Source: Pedobacter sandarakinus (GTDB lineage: Bacteria > Bacteroidota > Bacteroidia > Sphingobacteriales > Sphingobacteriaceae). Taken from it: 64,000 bases of DNA. The notes below the pieces were generated by a model. That model was not told where the DNA came from. It saw only the letters and a program-made list of their open reading frames with translations, and ran no database searches. A program made the translations under genes and the position numbers. The stretch covers positions 558,001 through 622,000 of the forward strand of contig NZ_JAPIVG010000002.1 of the NCBI RefSeq assembly GCF_026240095.1. The letters run 5' to 3'. Position 1 is the first letter of the stretch. The number at the start of each line of letters is the position of its first letter. Positions 1 through 9,600 of this stretch are shown here, piece by piece.

Positions 1-482
1 ACAGCAAAACGATAGCAAGTTTAATCAGCAACAGAACTACCGTAATTCACCCAGAGCAATACCGGCTTACCCAACCCTTATCCCCACACCTTTCTGCAAG
101 ATTAGATGGATTAACAATCGAACTTGAAAATTTCAAAATTCCTGAAACAAAGAATAGCTTAATTATTGAAGGCGCTGGCGGTTTAATGGTTCCACTGAAT
201 GAAAAATATTTGATTATAGATTTAATTAAACAGCTTGATGTACAAGTTATTTTGATTTCTCAGCATTACCTCGGCAGCATAAACCATACTTTACTTTCTA
301 TAAATCTTCTAAAGCAATATGGGATTGCTCTTAAAGGAATTATCTTTAATGGCGAAGAAAATGAGGAGTCTGAACGTTATATACTTCAATACACCAAAGC
401 AAAAAAGCTAGGTTATGTACCCAGCTTAGATATTATTGATAAAGATGCAATTAAAAAGATGGGTAATGCATTGCTAATTTAG
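1..482 (+). CDS. bioD: Dethiobiotin synthetase, 3' part (5' end outside window)
   Basis: The open frame runs in from the left edge (frame of position 3), so only about 159 C-terminal residues are present. BioD closes the ureido ring of dethiobiotin from 7,8-diaminopelargonate, CO2 and ATP in the cytoplasm, the penultimate step of biotin synthesis. The diagnostic segment is IIEGAGGLMVPLN (the EGAGG..xPL motif of the BioD P-loop fold), followed by a stretch on the pattern VILISQHYLGSINHTLLS that matches the family's nucleotide-binding region. The first in-frame ATG in the window (186) lies inside this motif and is not the true start. The stop overlaps the 3' end of the convergent GDSL gene by 9 bp. 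Other biotin genes would be expected to the left, outside the window. Confidence 0.9.
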   Translation, partial: SKTIASLISNRTTVIHPEQYRLTQPLSPHLSARLDGLTIELENFKIPETKNSLIIEGAGGLMVPLNEKYLIIDLIKQLDVQVILISQHYLGSINHTLLSINLLKQYGIALKGIIFNGEENEESERYILQYTKAKKLGYVPSLDIIDKDAIKKMGNALLI

Positions 483-1163
483 GAAACCACTCTTTTTTAA
501 GAATGATGCCCAAACCTGGTATCCTTCTGGAATTAGGTGCAGGCCATCTTTAGTAAGCTCAGAGCGAAGATGTTGATCCTGGTCGGTGAAAACGGGATAC
601 AAATCAATAACAGTTACGTTTTTTGCTGCAAACTTTCTTATCTCATCATTCAGGAACAAAATGTGTGCATCTTTTCCATAATGATTTTTGAATTTACCGA
701 ATGTGCTGTTAACTGGCAAAAGCGTATTGAAATAGATTTTGGTTTTTTTGCTGCCTGCTCTGATTCTAGAAATCATCGATTTATAATTTCTTAAAATAAT
801 GCTATCAGGTATATTTCTGGAAATATCATTAATGCCAATTAGGATAAAAATTTTAGCTGGCCTGCCATCAATCACATCCTGTAATCGCTCTAGAACACCG
901 AAAGTGATATCGCCGGAGATTCCTCGATTTTTAGCCTGAGGCAAACTGAGCAACTTAGCCCAGTCGGTTCCCGCAGTTATGCTGTTACCCAAAAAAATAA
1001 AATCCTTTTTCGAGGTGCTTTCACTTTTAAATTTTTGTACTAACTCTACGTATTTACCTGGTCGATAAGTGCTATCCCATGTTGAAGATTGAGCATTTGC
1101 ATGCCCATTAGCTAGTAAACCAAAGAAAAGAATGAAAAAAGCAACTTTAATAAATAATTTCAT
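474..1163 (-). CDS. Secreted SGNH/GDSL-family hydrolase
   Basis: A 229-residue protein with an N-terminal signal peptide (about residues 1-24, ending AHA-NAQ-like). SGNH esterase blocks are all visible: FLGNSIT with catalytic Ser61, GISGD with Gly84, GINDIS with Asn112, and DGLHL with Asp206 and His209. The family hydrolyses acyl or acetyl esters, typically on lipids or sugars; the substrate here is unknown. It is the last gene of the minus-strand SusC-SusD-DUF5689-phosphoesterase-GDPD operon, 26 nt after the GDPD gene. A role in deacylating an imported or surface-bound lipid or acylated glycan is plausible. It is periplasmic or secreted by inference from the leader. Confidence 0.88.
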   Translation of the reverse strand: MKLFIKVAFFILFFGLLANGHANAQSSTWDSTYRPGKYVELVQKFKSESTSKKDFIFLGNSITAGTDWAKLLSLPQAKNRGISGDITFGVLERLQDVIDGRPAKIFILIGINDISRNIPDSIILRNYKSMISRIRAGSKKTKIYFNTLLPVNSTFGKFKNHYGKDAHILFLNDEIRKFAAKNVTVIDLYPVFTDQDQHLRSELTKDGLHLIPEGYQVWASFLKKSGFLN

Positions 1164-1189
1164 GTTGATAGATTTTATAATGCAACCAC

Positions 1190-2083
1190 TTATTTTGCCT
1201 TAACCAAAATATCCGGATAATCAGATATGATTCCATCAACTTTTAAGGCTTTGAGATTTACAATTTCAGTTGTGGTATTGGCAGTCCACGGAATAACCTT
1301 AACACCATCTGCATGGGCGCTATCCACAAAATTTTTATCAACCATTTGAAAAGCCGGACTGATAATAAATGGTTTAAACCCTAGATCGGAAATGTTTTCT
1401 TCGTAAGTTTTCTTGTTCGAAACTAAAAAAGAAGTTTTAATGTTGGGATATTTTTTGTTGATTATCTGAATAGTTCTCTTATCAAAAGACTGAATCACCA
1501 CGTACGAGGCAATCTTGTGGTGCTCGATTACATTCATCAACAATTGAACGAAAACTTCTGGCGTTGGGTTTGTAATACCATCCCCCTTTTCGCTACACTT
1601 TGTTTCGATATTATAAAAGAACTGTTTGCGTTTATGCAGTTTAATGTCGGCTTGTACGGCGTTGATCAAGTCTCCAAGCAAGGGAATCTCCGTTTTTATT
1701 TTTTTCTGCGATGGAAATAAATCGTAAAATTTAGACCCAAGATCAAATTTCCGAAGGTCTTTATATTTCATGCCAAACACAGCATATTTCTTTGCATCAG
1801 AAGCTGGAATTTCAGTTCCATTCGGGCTAACCATAAATGCCGGACTTAAATAATCATCGTGGGTAACAACCACTTTACCGTCTTTAGTAACGTGAGTATC
1901 CATTTCCAAGGTGGTAATACCATCAATCGTCATGGCATTGAGCATGGCTGTTATGGTATTTTCAGGCATAAGCCCCCTTCCCCCTCTGTGTGCTTCGGCA
2001 CTAAAAGTTGGGAAAGGCAATTCTTGAGCGAACATTTTCCCGGCGAAAAAAAATGTCGCTAGACTTAGTATGATGTATTTCAT
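1190..2083 (-). CDS. Glycerophosphodiester phosphodiesterase, periplasmic
   Basis: A 297-residue GDPD-family TIM-barrel enzyme with a signal peptide ending near residue 19 (FAQ). GDPDs hydrolyse glycerophosphodiesters to sn-glycerol 3-phosphate and an alcohol. Catalytic and metal residues are in place: HRGG (His32, Arg33), PENT (40-43), LEMDTH (Glu60, Asp62) and THDD (His75, Asp76). It resembles UgpQ/GlpQ-type enzymes from Bacteroidota. It sits 21 nt after the calcineurin-like phosphoesterase gene and 26 nt before the GDSL hydrolase, so all three appear co-transcribed. Together they would strip phosphodiester and acyl groups from a phospholipid-like or teichoic-acid-like substrate (inference). 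Confidence 0.93.
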   Translation of the reverse strand: MKYIILSLATFFFAGKMFAQELPFPTFSAEAHRGGRGLMPENTITAMLNAMTIDGITTLEMDTHVTKDGKVVVTHDDYLSPAFMVSPNGTEIPASDAKKYAVFGMKYKDLRKFDLGSKFYDLFPSQKKIKTEIPLLGDLINAVQADIKLHKRKQFFYNIETKCSEKGDGITNPTPEVFVQLLMNVIEHHKIASYVVIQSFDKRTIQIINKKYPNIKTSFLVSNKKTYEENISDLGFKPFIISPAFQMVDKNFVDSAHADGVKVIPWTANTTTEIVNLKALKVDGIISDYPDILVKAK

Positions 2084-2104
2084 GATATCATAAATCGTAT
2101 TAAT

Positions 2105-3517
2105 CTACCCTTTTGATTCTATTTCAAATTTTTCGCCAAACCGATCTGTAGCCACTACCTTTACAACGTTTACATTTGGCGCAAAATGAGCAACAAAGAG
2201 GTGTTCTGTAGAATGGGGCTCGGGAAATGTTCTACCTGCAGGTAAAGTTGGCCCTTTATATAAACTAACAGTTTGCGGATCATACCCCTTTTGGTTTTCC
2301 ATCTCTCCCATTGCTTTACCATCTAAAAAGTACTCTACTTTCCACATGGGATCCCAATTCCAGACATTTGCAATAAGACGCTTTTGATTGGTTAATTCAT
2401 CAATATAGATATGAACTTGCTCTTTTCTATCTAAGCCTGTCGGCTGATAATACCACTTAAGATCCGTACCATCAACAGCATAAACTCCGTAGCCTCTTGG
2501 GGTCCCGTCCTCGCAAACCGGACCCGTCCACCAGGCACCGCAAACCGCACCGTGGTTGTGTTCAAAAATTCCGTTAGTTATTACGTTACGGGTGTAGTGT
2601 GTATGGCCAGACATGATATGCACCTTGGTAAAATCCTTTAACAACGCATATAGATCGGCGTTGTTCTTTACAGAATTGTGTACCGGAATATGCAGATTGA
2701 TAATGATTAAGGCATCTTTTGAAACGAAGCTTAAATCTTTCGCCAGCCAGTCTAATTGCGCCTGAGAGATAAATCCATCATAATTTCGTTCCACACCTAG
2801 GTAGCGCACATCATCCATTACAACATAATGTGCTTTTCCCCGATTGAATGAATAATAAGTTGGTCCATAATGTTCCTGGAAGGTTCGGTCAGATGTATCA
2901 TCCCCACCCATTCGGTAATCCATATCATGGTTACCCAAGCATTGAAAAAATGGAATGCCCATCTCTTTTACTGCCAGATCGTAATCTGCAAATAGCTCGT
3001 GATTATCCCAAACAATATCGCCAACAGTAATACCATGAACCGGAATTTTGCCCATCGATTTAATTATCTTTTTAGTATCCGGCACCGCAGTAGCCATCAT
3101 TTGAGCAACATCTTTTTTATTTTTTACCTGTGGATCTGCCCAGATTATAAAATTGTGGCGGGTATCACTCATCCGCATCGGATTTAATTCAAAATTTAAG
3201 GCGTTCCTCGCATCAAGTTTTTCATAATACTTGGCGAGGTTGCTGTTGGTGGTAAATTCGTATCCTGAAGGTGTGCTGATCCAGATGAATCTTGCCAGCT
3301 CATTGAGTTCTATTGAATAATTTCCATTTTTATCAGTAGGTATTACACTGAATCCATCAGATACCAAAACATTGGCAATACCTTTACCTTTACTGGTTAC
3401 TTTACCACTAATTTTACGATCAACGGCTAAAAGTGAAAGCGCTGAATACGATTTTAAACTCACAAACAAAGTTGTGGCCAACAATCCAGATTTTTGAATA
3501 AAAGATCTTCTGTTCAT
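2105..3517 (-). CDS. Calcineurin-like metallophosphoesterase with N- and C-terminal accessory domains
   Basis: About 470 residues from the chosen start, MNRRSFIQKSGLL, a twin-arginine-like leader. An upstream in-frame ATG at 3550 is unlikely because it falls inside a terminator-like hairpin. An N-terminal carboxypeptidase-regulatory-like domain (about residues 35-105) is followed by a metallophosphatase core with ADPQ, VGDIVWDN, LGNHDMD, LHIPVH and SGHTHYT metal-ligand motifs, then a beta-rich C-terminal domain. This is the layout of the Bacteroidota calcineurin-like phosphoesterases with the metallophos_N and metallophos_C domains. The substrate is unknown; context with GDPD and SusCD suggests a periplasmic phosphomonoesterase or phosphodiesterase. 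It is the first gene after the intra-operon hairpin at 3541-3565. Confidence 0.88.
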   Translation of the reverse strand: MNRRSFIQKSGLLATTLFVSLKSYSALSLLAVDRKISGKVTSKGKGIANVLVSDGFSVIPTDKNGNYSIELNELARFIWISTPSGYEFTTNSNLAKYYEKLDARNALNFELNPMRMSDTRHNFIIWADPQVKNKKDVAQMMATAVPDTKKIIKSMGKIPVHGITVGDIVWDNHELFADYDLAVKEMGIPFFQCLGNHDMDYRMGGDDTSDRTFQEHYGPTYYSFNRGKAHYVVMDDVRYLGVERNYDGFISQAQLDWLAKDLSFVSKDALIIINLHIPVHNSVKNNADLYALLKDFTKVHIMSGHTHYTRNVITNGIFEHNHGAVCGAWWTGPVCEDGTPRGYGVYAVDGTDLKWYYQPTGLDRKEQVHIYIDELTNQKRLIANVWNWDPMWKVEYFLDGKAMGEMENQKGYDPQTVSLYKGPTLPAGRTFPEPHSTEHLFVAHFAPNVNVVKVVATDRFGEKFEIESKG

Positions 3518-3540
3518 ATAAGATATCGAGCTATAAAAAT

Positions 3541-3565
3541 AAGCCACCAATTTTAATGGTGGCTT
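3541..3565 (-). terminator. Intra-operon terminator-like hairpin (possible attenuator)
   Basis: Perfect 9-bp arms (AAGCCACCA and TGGTGGCTT) with a 7-nt loop. On the minus strand they are followed directly by ATTTTTATA, so the structure reads as an intrinsic terminator. It lies 11 nt after the DUF5689 stop and upstream of the phosphoesterase start at 3517. It may set a ratio between the SusC/SusD/DUF5689 genes and the downstream enzymes, or stabilise the 3' end of the first transcript. Confidence 0.65.
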
Positions 3566-3575
3566 GAGGAATAAT

Positions 3576-5084
3576 TTAGTTTACAATCGTAGTGAAACCA
3601 GCAGCGGCTTCTATGGTGCTTAATGGCGATGTTGATGTTAACGGAATGTTCCTGGCAACTCTACCAGTACTCCATAAGCCGGTAGCAACATCATAAACTC
3701 CTCCCAGCATTGCAAAATTACCGGTAGGGCTTGGAAAAGCGAATTTACTGGTATTTGTTCCCGCACCATAAAAGGCAACACTCTTCCTATTTTGAATAGT
3801 ACTATATTTATCAGTATTGGTAATCCTGTAGCCGGCTTCTGGAGGACCGGCAGAATATACAGTACCATTGCCGCCATAGAAAATAACATCTAGTGGAACG
3901 GAGTTTCCATCAACTCGAATACCTTCAAAAACTGCTATACCAGCAACATTCCCACTGTTAGCAAGTAAATTAGTAGTTGCCGTACCAAAATCTGCACCAT
4001 TTATAGTAGAATATTGTGTACTACTTATCCATACCGCAGAACTAATGTTGGTAGAACCAGCTCCGTAAATATTTTTATTACCTCCTACATAGCAAAAATC
4101 ACCTTTTTTAACGGTACCAGTTGTAATGTTAATTTTATAAGTTCTTACCCCTCCAAATGCCCAGCCGTTAGTGGGCGCAGCAATAATACCTGCGTTATTT
4201 GCAACAACTATAGAAAATGGCGTAGTAGCAAAATTGATATCACGAGTGGCTTTAAACTGTATATACTCGTAATTGGCATCAGAGCCGCTCGGATCTGTTA
4301 AATATCCTGTAATGATTAATGCAGATGGCTTAATCAACGGCAGGGCAAAAACGTCATCAGCGGTACGTGGCCTAAGTTGTGTTCCAGTCGAACTAAGTAC
4401 CACAATGCCAGTGAAATCAGCTAGCGGTACCAATTCTTGATTTGCAAAACTTGCGGATGGGTCAGTGTATACGGTTGCGCTGCCAAAGCCATCATTAATG
4501 GTTTTGCTACCCGAAATCGTTTCGCCTGCGATTGGCTCTGGATTAACACTACCTTTGCTAATCGTAATTAGTGTACTTTCGTAAAATTCGGGTTTAGCCG
4601 CCAAGGTAGCAGAATTTACCGCCTGCATTTTAATTGCCCTGCCTGAAGCAAGCTTTGTAACATTTGCGGCAGATACCCCAACAACCTGTAAAGTGCCGTT
4701 CACACGTTTTAGTGTTCCACCATCGATTTTGATATGAACGGAATCACCAGGAACATATTTCGTTGCATCTGAACCTATGTTAACTGCGATACCTCTTAAA
4801 GAATCGATGCCACTGCCGGTGCTGCGACTATTTTGCAGCATCAGTAAGCCTTGAGGTAAATTGCCATTGCTCTGATCGGAAATAACAACACCCCTAATGC
4901 TTGTGGCTCCTGCCATGTTAGCGGTTGTTAATTGAACATCAGCATTGGTAAATAACTTCCGTAGGTCGAAATTTGAAATATATGGACTTACAGTAATATT
5001 AAAGTAATCGGTTTCTCGTTTACAACCCATCCATGTGCTACCAATTAAGCAGATTGCACAGATATAAAGTATGATCTTTTTCAT
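3576..5084 (-). CDS. DUF5689-domain surface lipoprotein of the SusCD locus
   Basis: A 502-residue protein with a lipoprotein leader: MKKIILYICAICLIGSTWMG followed by Cys21. The N-terminal part (about residues 30-250) has the DUF5689 pattern: ISNFDLRKLF near residue 37, then a 'GVVISDQSNGNLPQG' type strand. This domain is found beside SusC/SusD pairs and resembles OB-fold nucleic-acid-binding modules. The C-terminal half is Gly/Thr/Ser-rich beta structure, with Tyr, Trp and Phe scattered through it as in ligand-binding surface proteins. It follows susD by 17 nt. I infer an outer-membrane surface ligand-binding protein (SusE/F position); the ligand cannot be told from sequence. Confidence 0.82.
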   Translation of the reverse strand: MKKIILYICAICLIGSTWMGCKRETDYFNITVSPYISNFDLRKLFTNADVQLTTANMAGATSIRGVVISDQSNGNLPQGLLMLQNSRSTGSGIDSLRGIAVNIGSDATKYVPGDSVHIKIDGGTLKRVNGTLQVVGVSAANVTKLASGRAIKMQAVNSATLAAKPEFYESTLITISKGSVNPEPIAGETISGSKTINDGFGSATVYTDPSASFANQELVPLADFTGIVVLSSTGTQLRPRTADDVFALPLIKPSALIITGYLTDPSGSDANYEYIQFKATRDINFATTPFSIVVANNAGIIAAPTNGWAFGGVRTYKINITTGTVKKGDFCYVGGNKNIYGAGSTNISSAVWISSTQYSTINGADFGTATTNLLANSGNVAGIAVFEGIRVDGNSVPLDVIFYGGNGTVYSAGPPEAGYRITNTDKYSTIQNRKSVAFYGAGTNTSKFAFPSPTGNFAMLGGVYDVATGLWSTGRVARNIPLTSTSPLSTIEAAAGFTTIVN

Positions 5085-5101
5085 TATATTTTATTTATGG
5101 A

Positions 5102-6673
5102 TTACGGTTTTTGCCACCAAACTAATGTGTTAATATCGTCTGCACCCTGTGAGGCAACAGCATTCCTATAGCTTGTTGGGTTTGTTGATTGTGTTACTAT
5201 CGGATAATTTAGTCTCGCTGGCATTTTACCACCATTTGCTAGTCCGGTTCCTTGAGGAAGGAATGGATGTTGTGTTCTTCGATATTCTATCCATTGCTGA
5301 AAATCGACCAAAAACATAGCATAATATTTTTGGATGTGGATAAGCTGCATCTTACTTGGAGCATTACGGGTAAGATTATCTAATGGTAATGCATTGTTCC
5401 AGGCAATGTCTGCCGCATTAATGTATGATATAACTGCCGGATCAGTGCCACTGGTAAAACGCTCTGGCATCCAATAATTAACCGCATCAGCAATACCTTT
5501 GTTATAATAACTTTCGCCAGTCCCGCTAATCCAGCCCTTGGCAGCAGCTTCTGCCAATATGAAATCTACTTCTGCACAGTTCATAATGATACCAGTATAT
5601 GGATCAGTTTGCAAGGTATAAGCCGCATTTTGTGCATCAGAGTAAAAATAAGATTGTTTTACTACTGATGTACCAGCATCATAACCACTAGGTACGCCAA
5701 CATAGCCGGCAGGACCTGGTGCGATACCAAACCTACTGATGTTGTTTTTTCCTAATTGAGGATTGATGCGTGGATCTACCCAAGCGCCCAGGTTACCAAG
5801 AAAAAAGTCTGTGATGGCTGGCGTTCTAAAGTCAACCGCCCTAACACTTATCATAAATGGAGAAGAATATAATGCTGTACTGCTATTGGTGCCATTCCAA
5901 AGAATTTTTGCAGTATGGCTGTTGTTCTCCATAATTGGATAGTTGGCCTTATTGGTTTCTGCTATTTCTTTAATTTTGCTAACTGCTTGAGTACTTACCT
6001 CTGCTTTTCCGGATATACGAAGCAATAACCGCAAGTATAAAGAGTTTCCAAATCTACGCCATTTGTTGATATCTCCCTGAAAGACAGGATCTGAATTTGC
6101 GGTAATTGCTTTTCCTTCTGTAAGTAGTTTATTAGCCTCCTCTAGTTTCGCAAATAAGTCGAGATAGATGTCTTTTTGCTTATCGAAGGTAGGTTCGTAA
6201 ACGCCTTCTTTACCTTTGTTCGCATCCTTATAAGGCACGTCGCCATACACATCGGTTAAGAGTTGAAAAACCCACGCCTGCGTAATAAGTGATATTCCTT
6301 TGTAAGATGAATTTAAGGATTCCGGTTGATTAGCGATGGTATAAATATCCCTTAAGTTAGTAAGTTCTACATACCAGTTATTCCAGGTATAATCAGCGAG
6401 GTTACGCCTCAAATCGTACCTAAACACCTTGCCTTCAGCATCGCTAATATCTACGGTAACCTGCATCAACTCATTATTTAGCCCCCTATTACGCACCATG
6501 TTTGCGTACAGAACGTTCACTAATGCTGGTGCCAGCAACTGGCTGGCTTGCACTTTTGATTTACCAATCGGATCGGTATTTACTTCATTAAAATTCTTCT
6601 TACATGAAAAACTCAGTGAAATAAATAAAGCCAAGAGTGTATAACTTTTTATTCTAATTGCTCTTTTCATCAT
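5102..6673 (-). CDS. SusD/RagB-like nutrient-binding outer-membrane lipoprotein
   Basis: About 523 residues from MMKRAIRIKSY, with lipobox SLSFSC (Cys24) followed by KKNFNEVNTDP, the typical opening of the SusD-like_2 subfamily. The body is TPR-like helical, with a stretch near residues 100-120 describing the usual Trp/Tyr-rich 'AWVFQLLTDVYGDVPY' helix of SusD proteins. SusD lids the SusC barrel and binds ligand at the cell surface. An earlier in-frame ATG at 6694 would overlap the susC stop and lacks a lipoprotein-like N terminus, so the double ATG at 6673/6670 is preferred. It lies 7 nt after susC. Confidence 0.92.
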   Translation of the reverse strand: MMKRAIRIKSYTLLALFISLSFSCKKNFNEVNTDPIGKSKVQASQLLAPALVNVLYANMVRNRGLNNELMQVTVDISDAEGKVFRYDLRRNLADYTWNNWYVELTNLRDIYTIANQPESLNSSYKGISLITQAWVFQLLTDVYGDVPYKDANKGKEGVYEPTFDKQKDIYLDLFAKLEEANKLLTEGKAITANSDPVFQGDINKWRRFGNSLYLRLLLRISGKAEVSTQAVSKIKEIAETNKANYPIMENNSHTAKILWNGTNSSTALYSSPFMISVRAVDFRTPAITDFFLGNLGAWVDPRINPQLGKNNISRFGIAPGPAGYVGVPSGYDAGTSVVKQSYFYSDAQNAAYTLQTDPYTGIIMNCAEVDFILAEAAAKGWISGTGESYYNKGIADAVNYWMPERFTSGTDPAVISYINAADIAWNNALPLDNLTRNAPSKMQLIHIQKYYAMFLVDFQQWIEYRRTQHPFLPQGTGLANGGKMPARLNYPIVTQSTNPTSYRNAVASQGADDINTLVWWQKP

Positions 6674-6680
6674 TTCTATA

Positions 6681-9600
6681 TTATAAACCCACAACTAAAC
6701 GTACACCATAACTTCTTGTAGAAGGTAACTGACCGGTTTCGAAACCTTGCACAATATCACTTCCTGAAAGCGTTCCAAACTCTGGATCGAACGCTGGCCA
6801 AGGTGACCAGATAAACAGGTTACGACCGTATGCGCCAATGGTGAGTTTGGTGAAGCCTATTGATTTTAAAAATTGTTTACCAAAAGAAAAGGTAATGTTC
6901 GCCTCTCTAAATTTTAAATAATCTGTGCTGAAGACACTTCCCTCCGCTTGGTCTGAACCATATAAGGCAGTATAAAAGCTCTCTAGGTTGGTTGCTACCA
7001 CATCATTAGGTCTATATGTACCATCCGGATTTTGCACTACGCCTTCTCCAATTACCCCATTATATCTTCCTGGCAAAGTAATTTTTAATTTACCTAATGC
7101 TGCCATTCTTGAAAACGTTAGGGAATGGGCTACAGCACCAACTTGAGCATCAAATAAACCATTTATACTAAAGCGATCTATGGTGATTGTTGTTCCGAAA
7201 CTAAATCTAAATTTAGGCATTGTGTTTCCTAAATACACTAAATCAGTCGTTCCAATTTTTGCGTTTCCCGTCGACTGATCAAAAATGATTTGGCCATCTG
7301 GGGAACGCATAAGCCCTCTTCCGTATAAATCACCCATGCTGCCACCAACATTTGCCACGATCTGACCACCACCCAAGGCACCAGTCCTTAACACTACCGA
7401 ACTATCAGCAAGTTCTGTAATTTTATTTCTGTTAGCCGTAAATGTTCCCGTTAACTGCCATTTAAACTTTTTGGTTTGCAAAGGCGTACCATTAATAGCC
7501 AATTCTAAACCCTTATTCTCAACCTTTCCAACGTTGAATACAGCAACATTATATCCTGTGGCACGATCTACGATGCGGCTTAAAATTTGATTTTTGGTAT
7601 TGCCCATGTAAGCGGCAAAGTCTAAACCAAACCTGTTTTTAAACATGCGTAACTCTGTACCCAACTCTATAGTTGTTGTTTTAAGTGGTTTCAAATTTGG
7701 ATTTGGCAAAATATTTGGATTAGTCATTGCACTATCTGGATAGATTCCATTGGCAGCTAAGCTGTAGTTATAAGCTGTGCGGTAAGGAGTTGTACCGCCA
7801 CTTCCCACTTGAGAAACAGAGGCTCTTAACTTGAAGAATGTAATAGCCTTTGGAAGTTCCCATAGATCTGAAACTACAAATGATGTACTTGCGGATGGAT
7901 AGAAAAAACCAACATTATCTGTTCTGAAAGGAGTAGCAAGCGTACTGCTCCAATCCTGGCGACCAGTTAAATCCAGGTATAGAAAGTTTTTAAAGGTGAA
8001 TGATAACGCTCCGTAAAAACTGTTAATGCGATAACGAGCAGTATCGGGAACTGAAATAAGCGGTCCTGCATTATTGGTTAAGCTATAAATACCAGGCTCC
8101 ACTAAACCATCTGCACGTAACTCCGATTTTTTATACTCGTTGCGCATCTGGCTTCCGCCAACTGTAGCATTCATTTTAACTGATTTCGAAATCGTTTTAT
8201 CATATTTCAAAAGGAAATCTGCATTTATTTCATAGGAGTTAATGTCTTGAACTCGGTAAGAACCTTGAGCGAATTTATTTCCTGCGGCATCCCAAGGGCG
8301 CTGGGTTTCTCGAATTTCATGATTGTAATCAATAGATCCACGAACCATTAAACTCAATTCTTTGTTAAATTTATAGTTTGCCTGAAGGTTTCCTAATGCA
8401 CCATTTCTACGTTGTTTATTTAAATATTGCTCTGAAACAGCATAAGGGCTCTCCGGATTTGTAGTCGTAATATTCACAAATCGGATATTTGTAGCATCTG
8501 GTGCCCAATAATCTCTATACCAATCCGTATTTACATTGGGTTGTGCAAACATAAACCAATACATTAGCGATTGATTACCATAACCAGTTGCTGGTAAATT
8601 ATCGCTATGCCTATTGTTGTATATGGTTTTAAAATTGATGCTTAGTTTTTTAGATACATTACTATTTGCAGAGAAGGTTAAGCTGGTGCGCTCTAGCCCG
8701 GTATTTGGCACAATCCATTCATTATTTCCGTGGCTTGCAGAAAACCGCATCCCGACATTTTTATAAGCCCCGTCTAAACTTACCGCATTGGAAGACTCAA
8801 ACCCGGTTTGAAAGAATGATTTTATTGGATTTTCATAAGCTACCCATGGAGTTCTTGTAAGGCCCCTGGTTTTCGTGGCAGGATCGTACTGATAAAAACT
8901 TCTGCCTGTTCCAAATGGTGCGCCCCAGCTGGCACTAGTAGCATTTGTGCTAGGTCCATCTTCAGTTGTTCCATAAGAAAAATAAGGCACACCGAACTGC
9001 CCCTGTCCAAATTCGCTTTGGATATCGGGATTTTTATTTACTGATTCCCAAGTGCTGTTTGAAGTAAAAGATATGCTTAGTTTTTTCTTTGAAGCGCTGC
9101 CTGATTTTGTTGTGATGATAATAGCACCGTTAGCACCCCGTTGACCATACAATGCCGAAGCACCAGGCCCCTTCAATACAGTTACACTTTCGATATCATC
9201 CGGATTAAGGTCATTTAAAGCTGAACCAAAATCTGGCGGCATAATATCTCCTGAGGTACCATATACACCTCCAGAAGAAGCTGGGGAGCGTCTCGCAGAG
9301 CTGCTCGCTACCACACCGTCGATTACGATCAAGGCTTCATTATCACCTGTAAGGTTGTTTTCGCCCCTCAAAATTATTTTATTTGAAGCAGCGGGGCCAC
9401 TATTCCTCACCAAGTTTAAGCCTGCAACTTTTCCCGAAAGTGCATCGGTCCAGTTGCTCGACACCGCATTCGTTAATGCAGTGCTATCAACTGTTGTAGT
9501 TGCATATCCTAAAGCCTTTTCTTCTCTTTTGATACCTAATGCCGTAACTACAACTTCATTCAATGTGCTACTAGATGGCTTCAAACGAACCAAAATACCG

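Noticed and set aside
3518..3550. Earlier start for the metallophosphoesterase at 3550
   Set aside because: It lies inside the terminator-like hairpin, and the product from 3517 begins with a proper leader (MNRRSFIQK).
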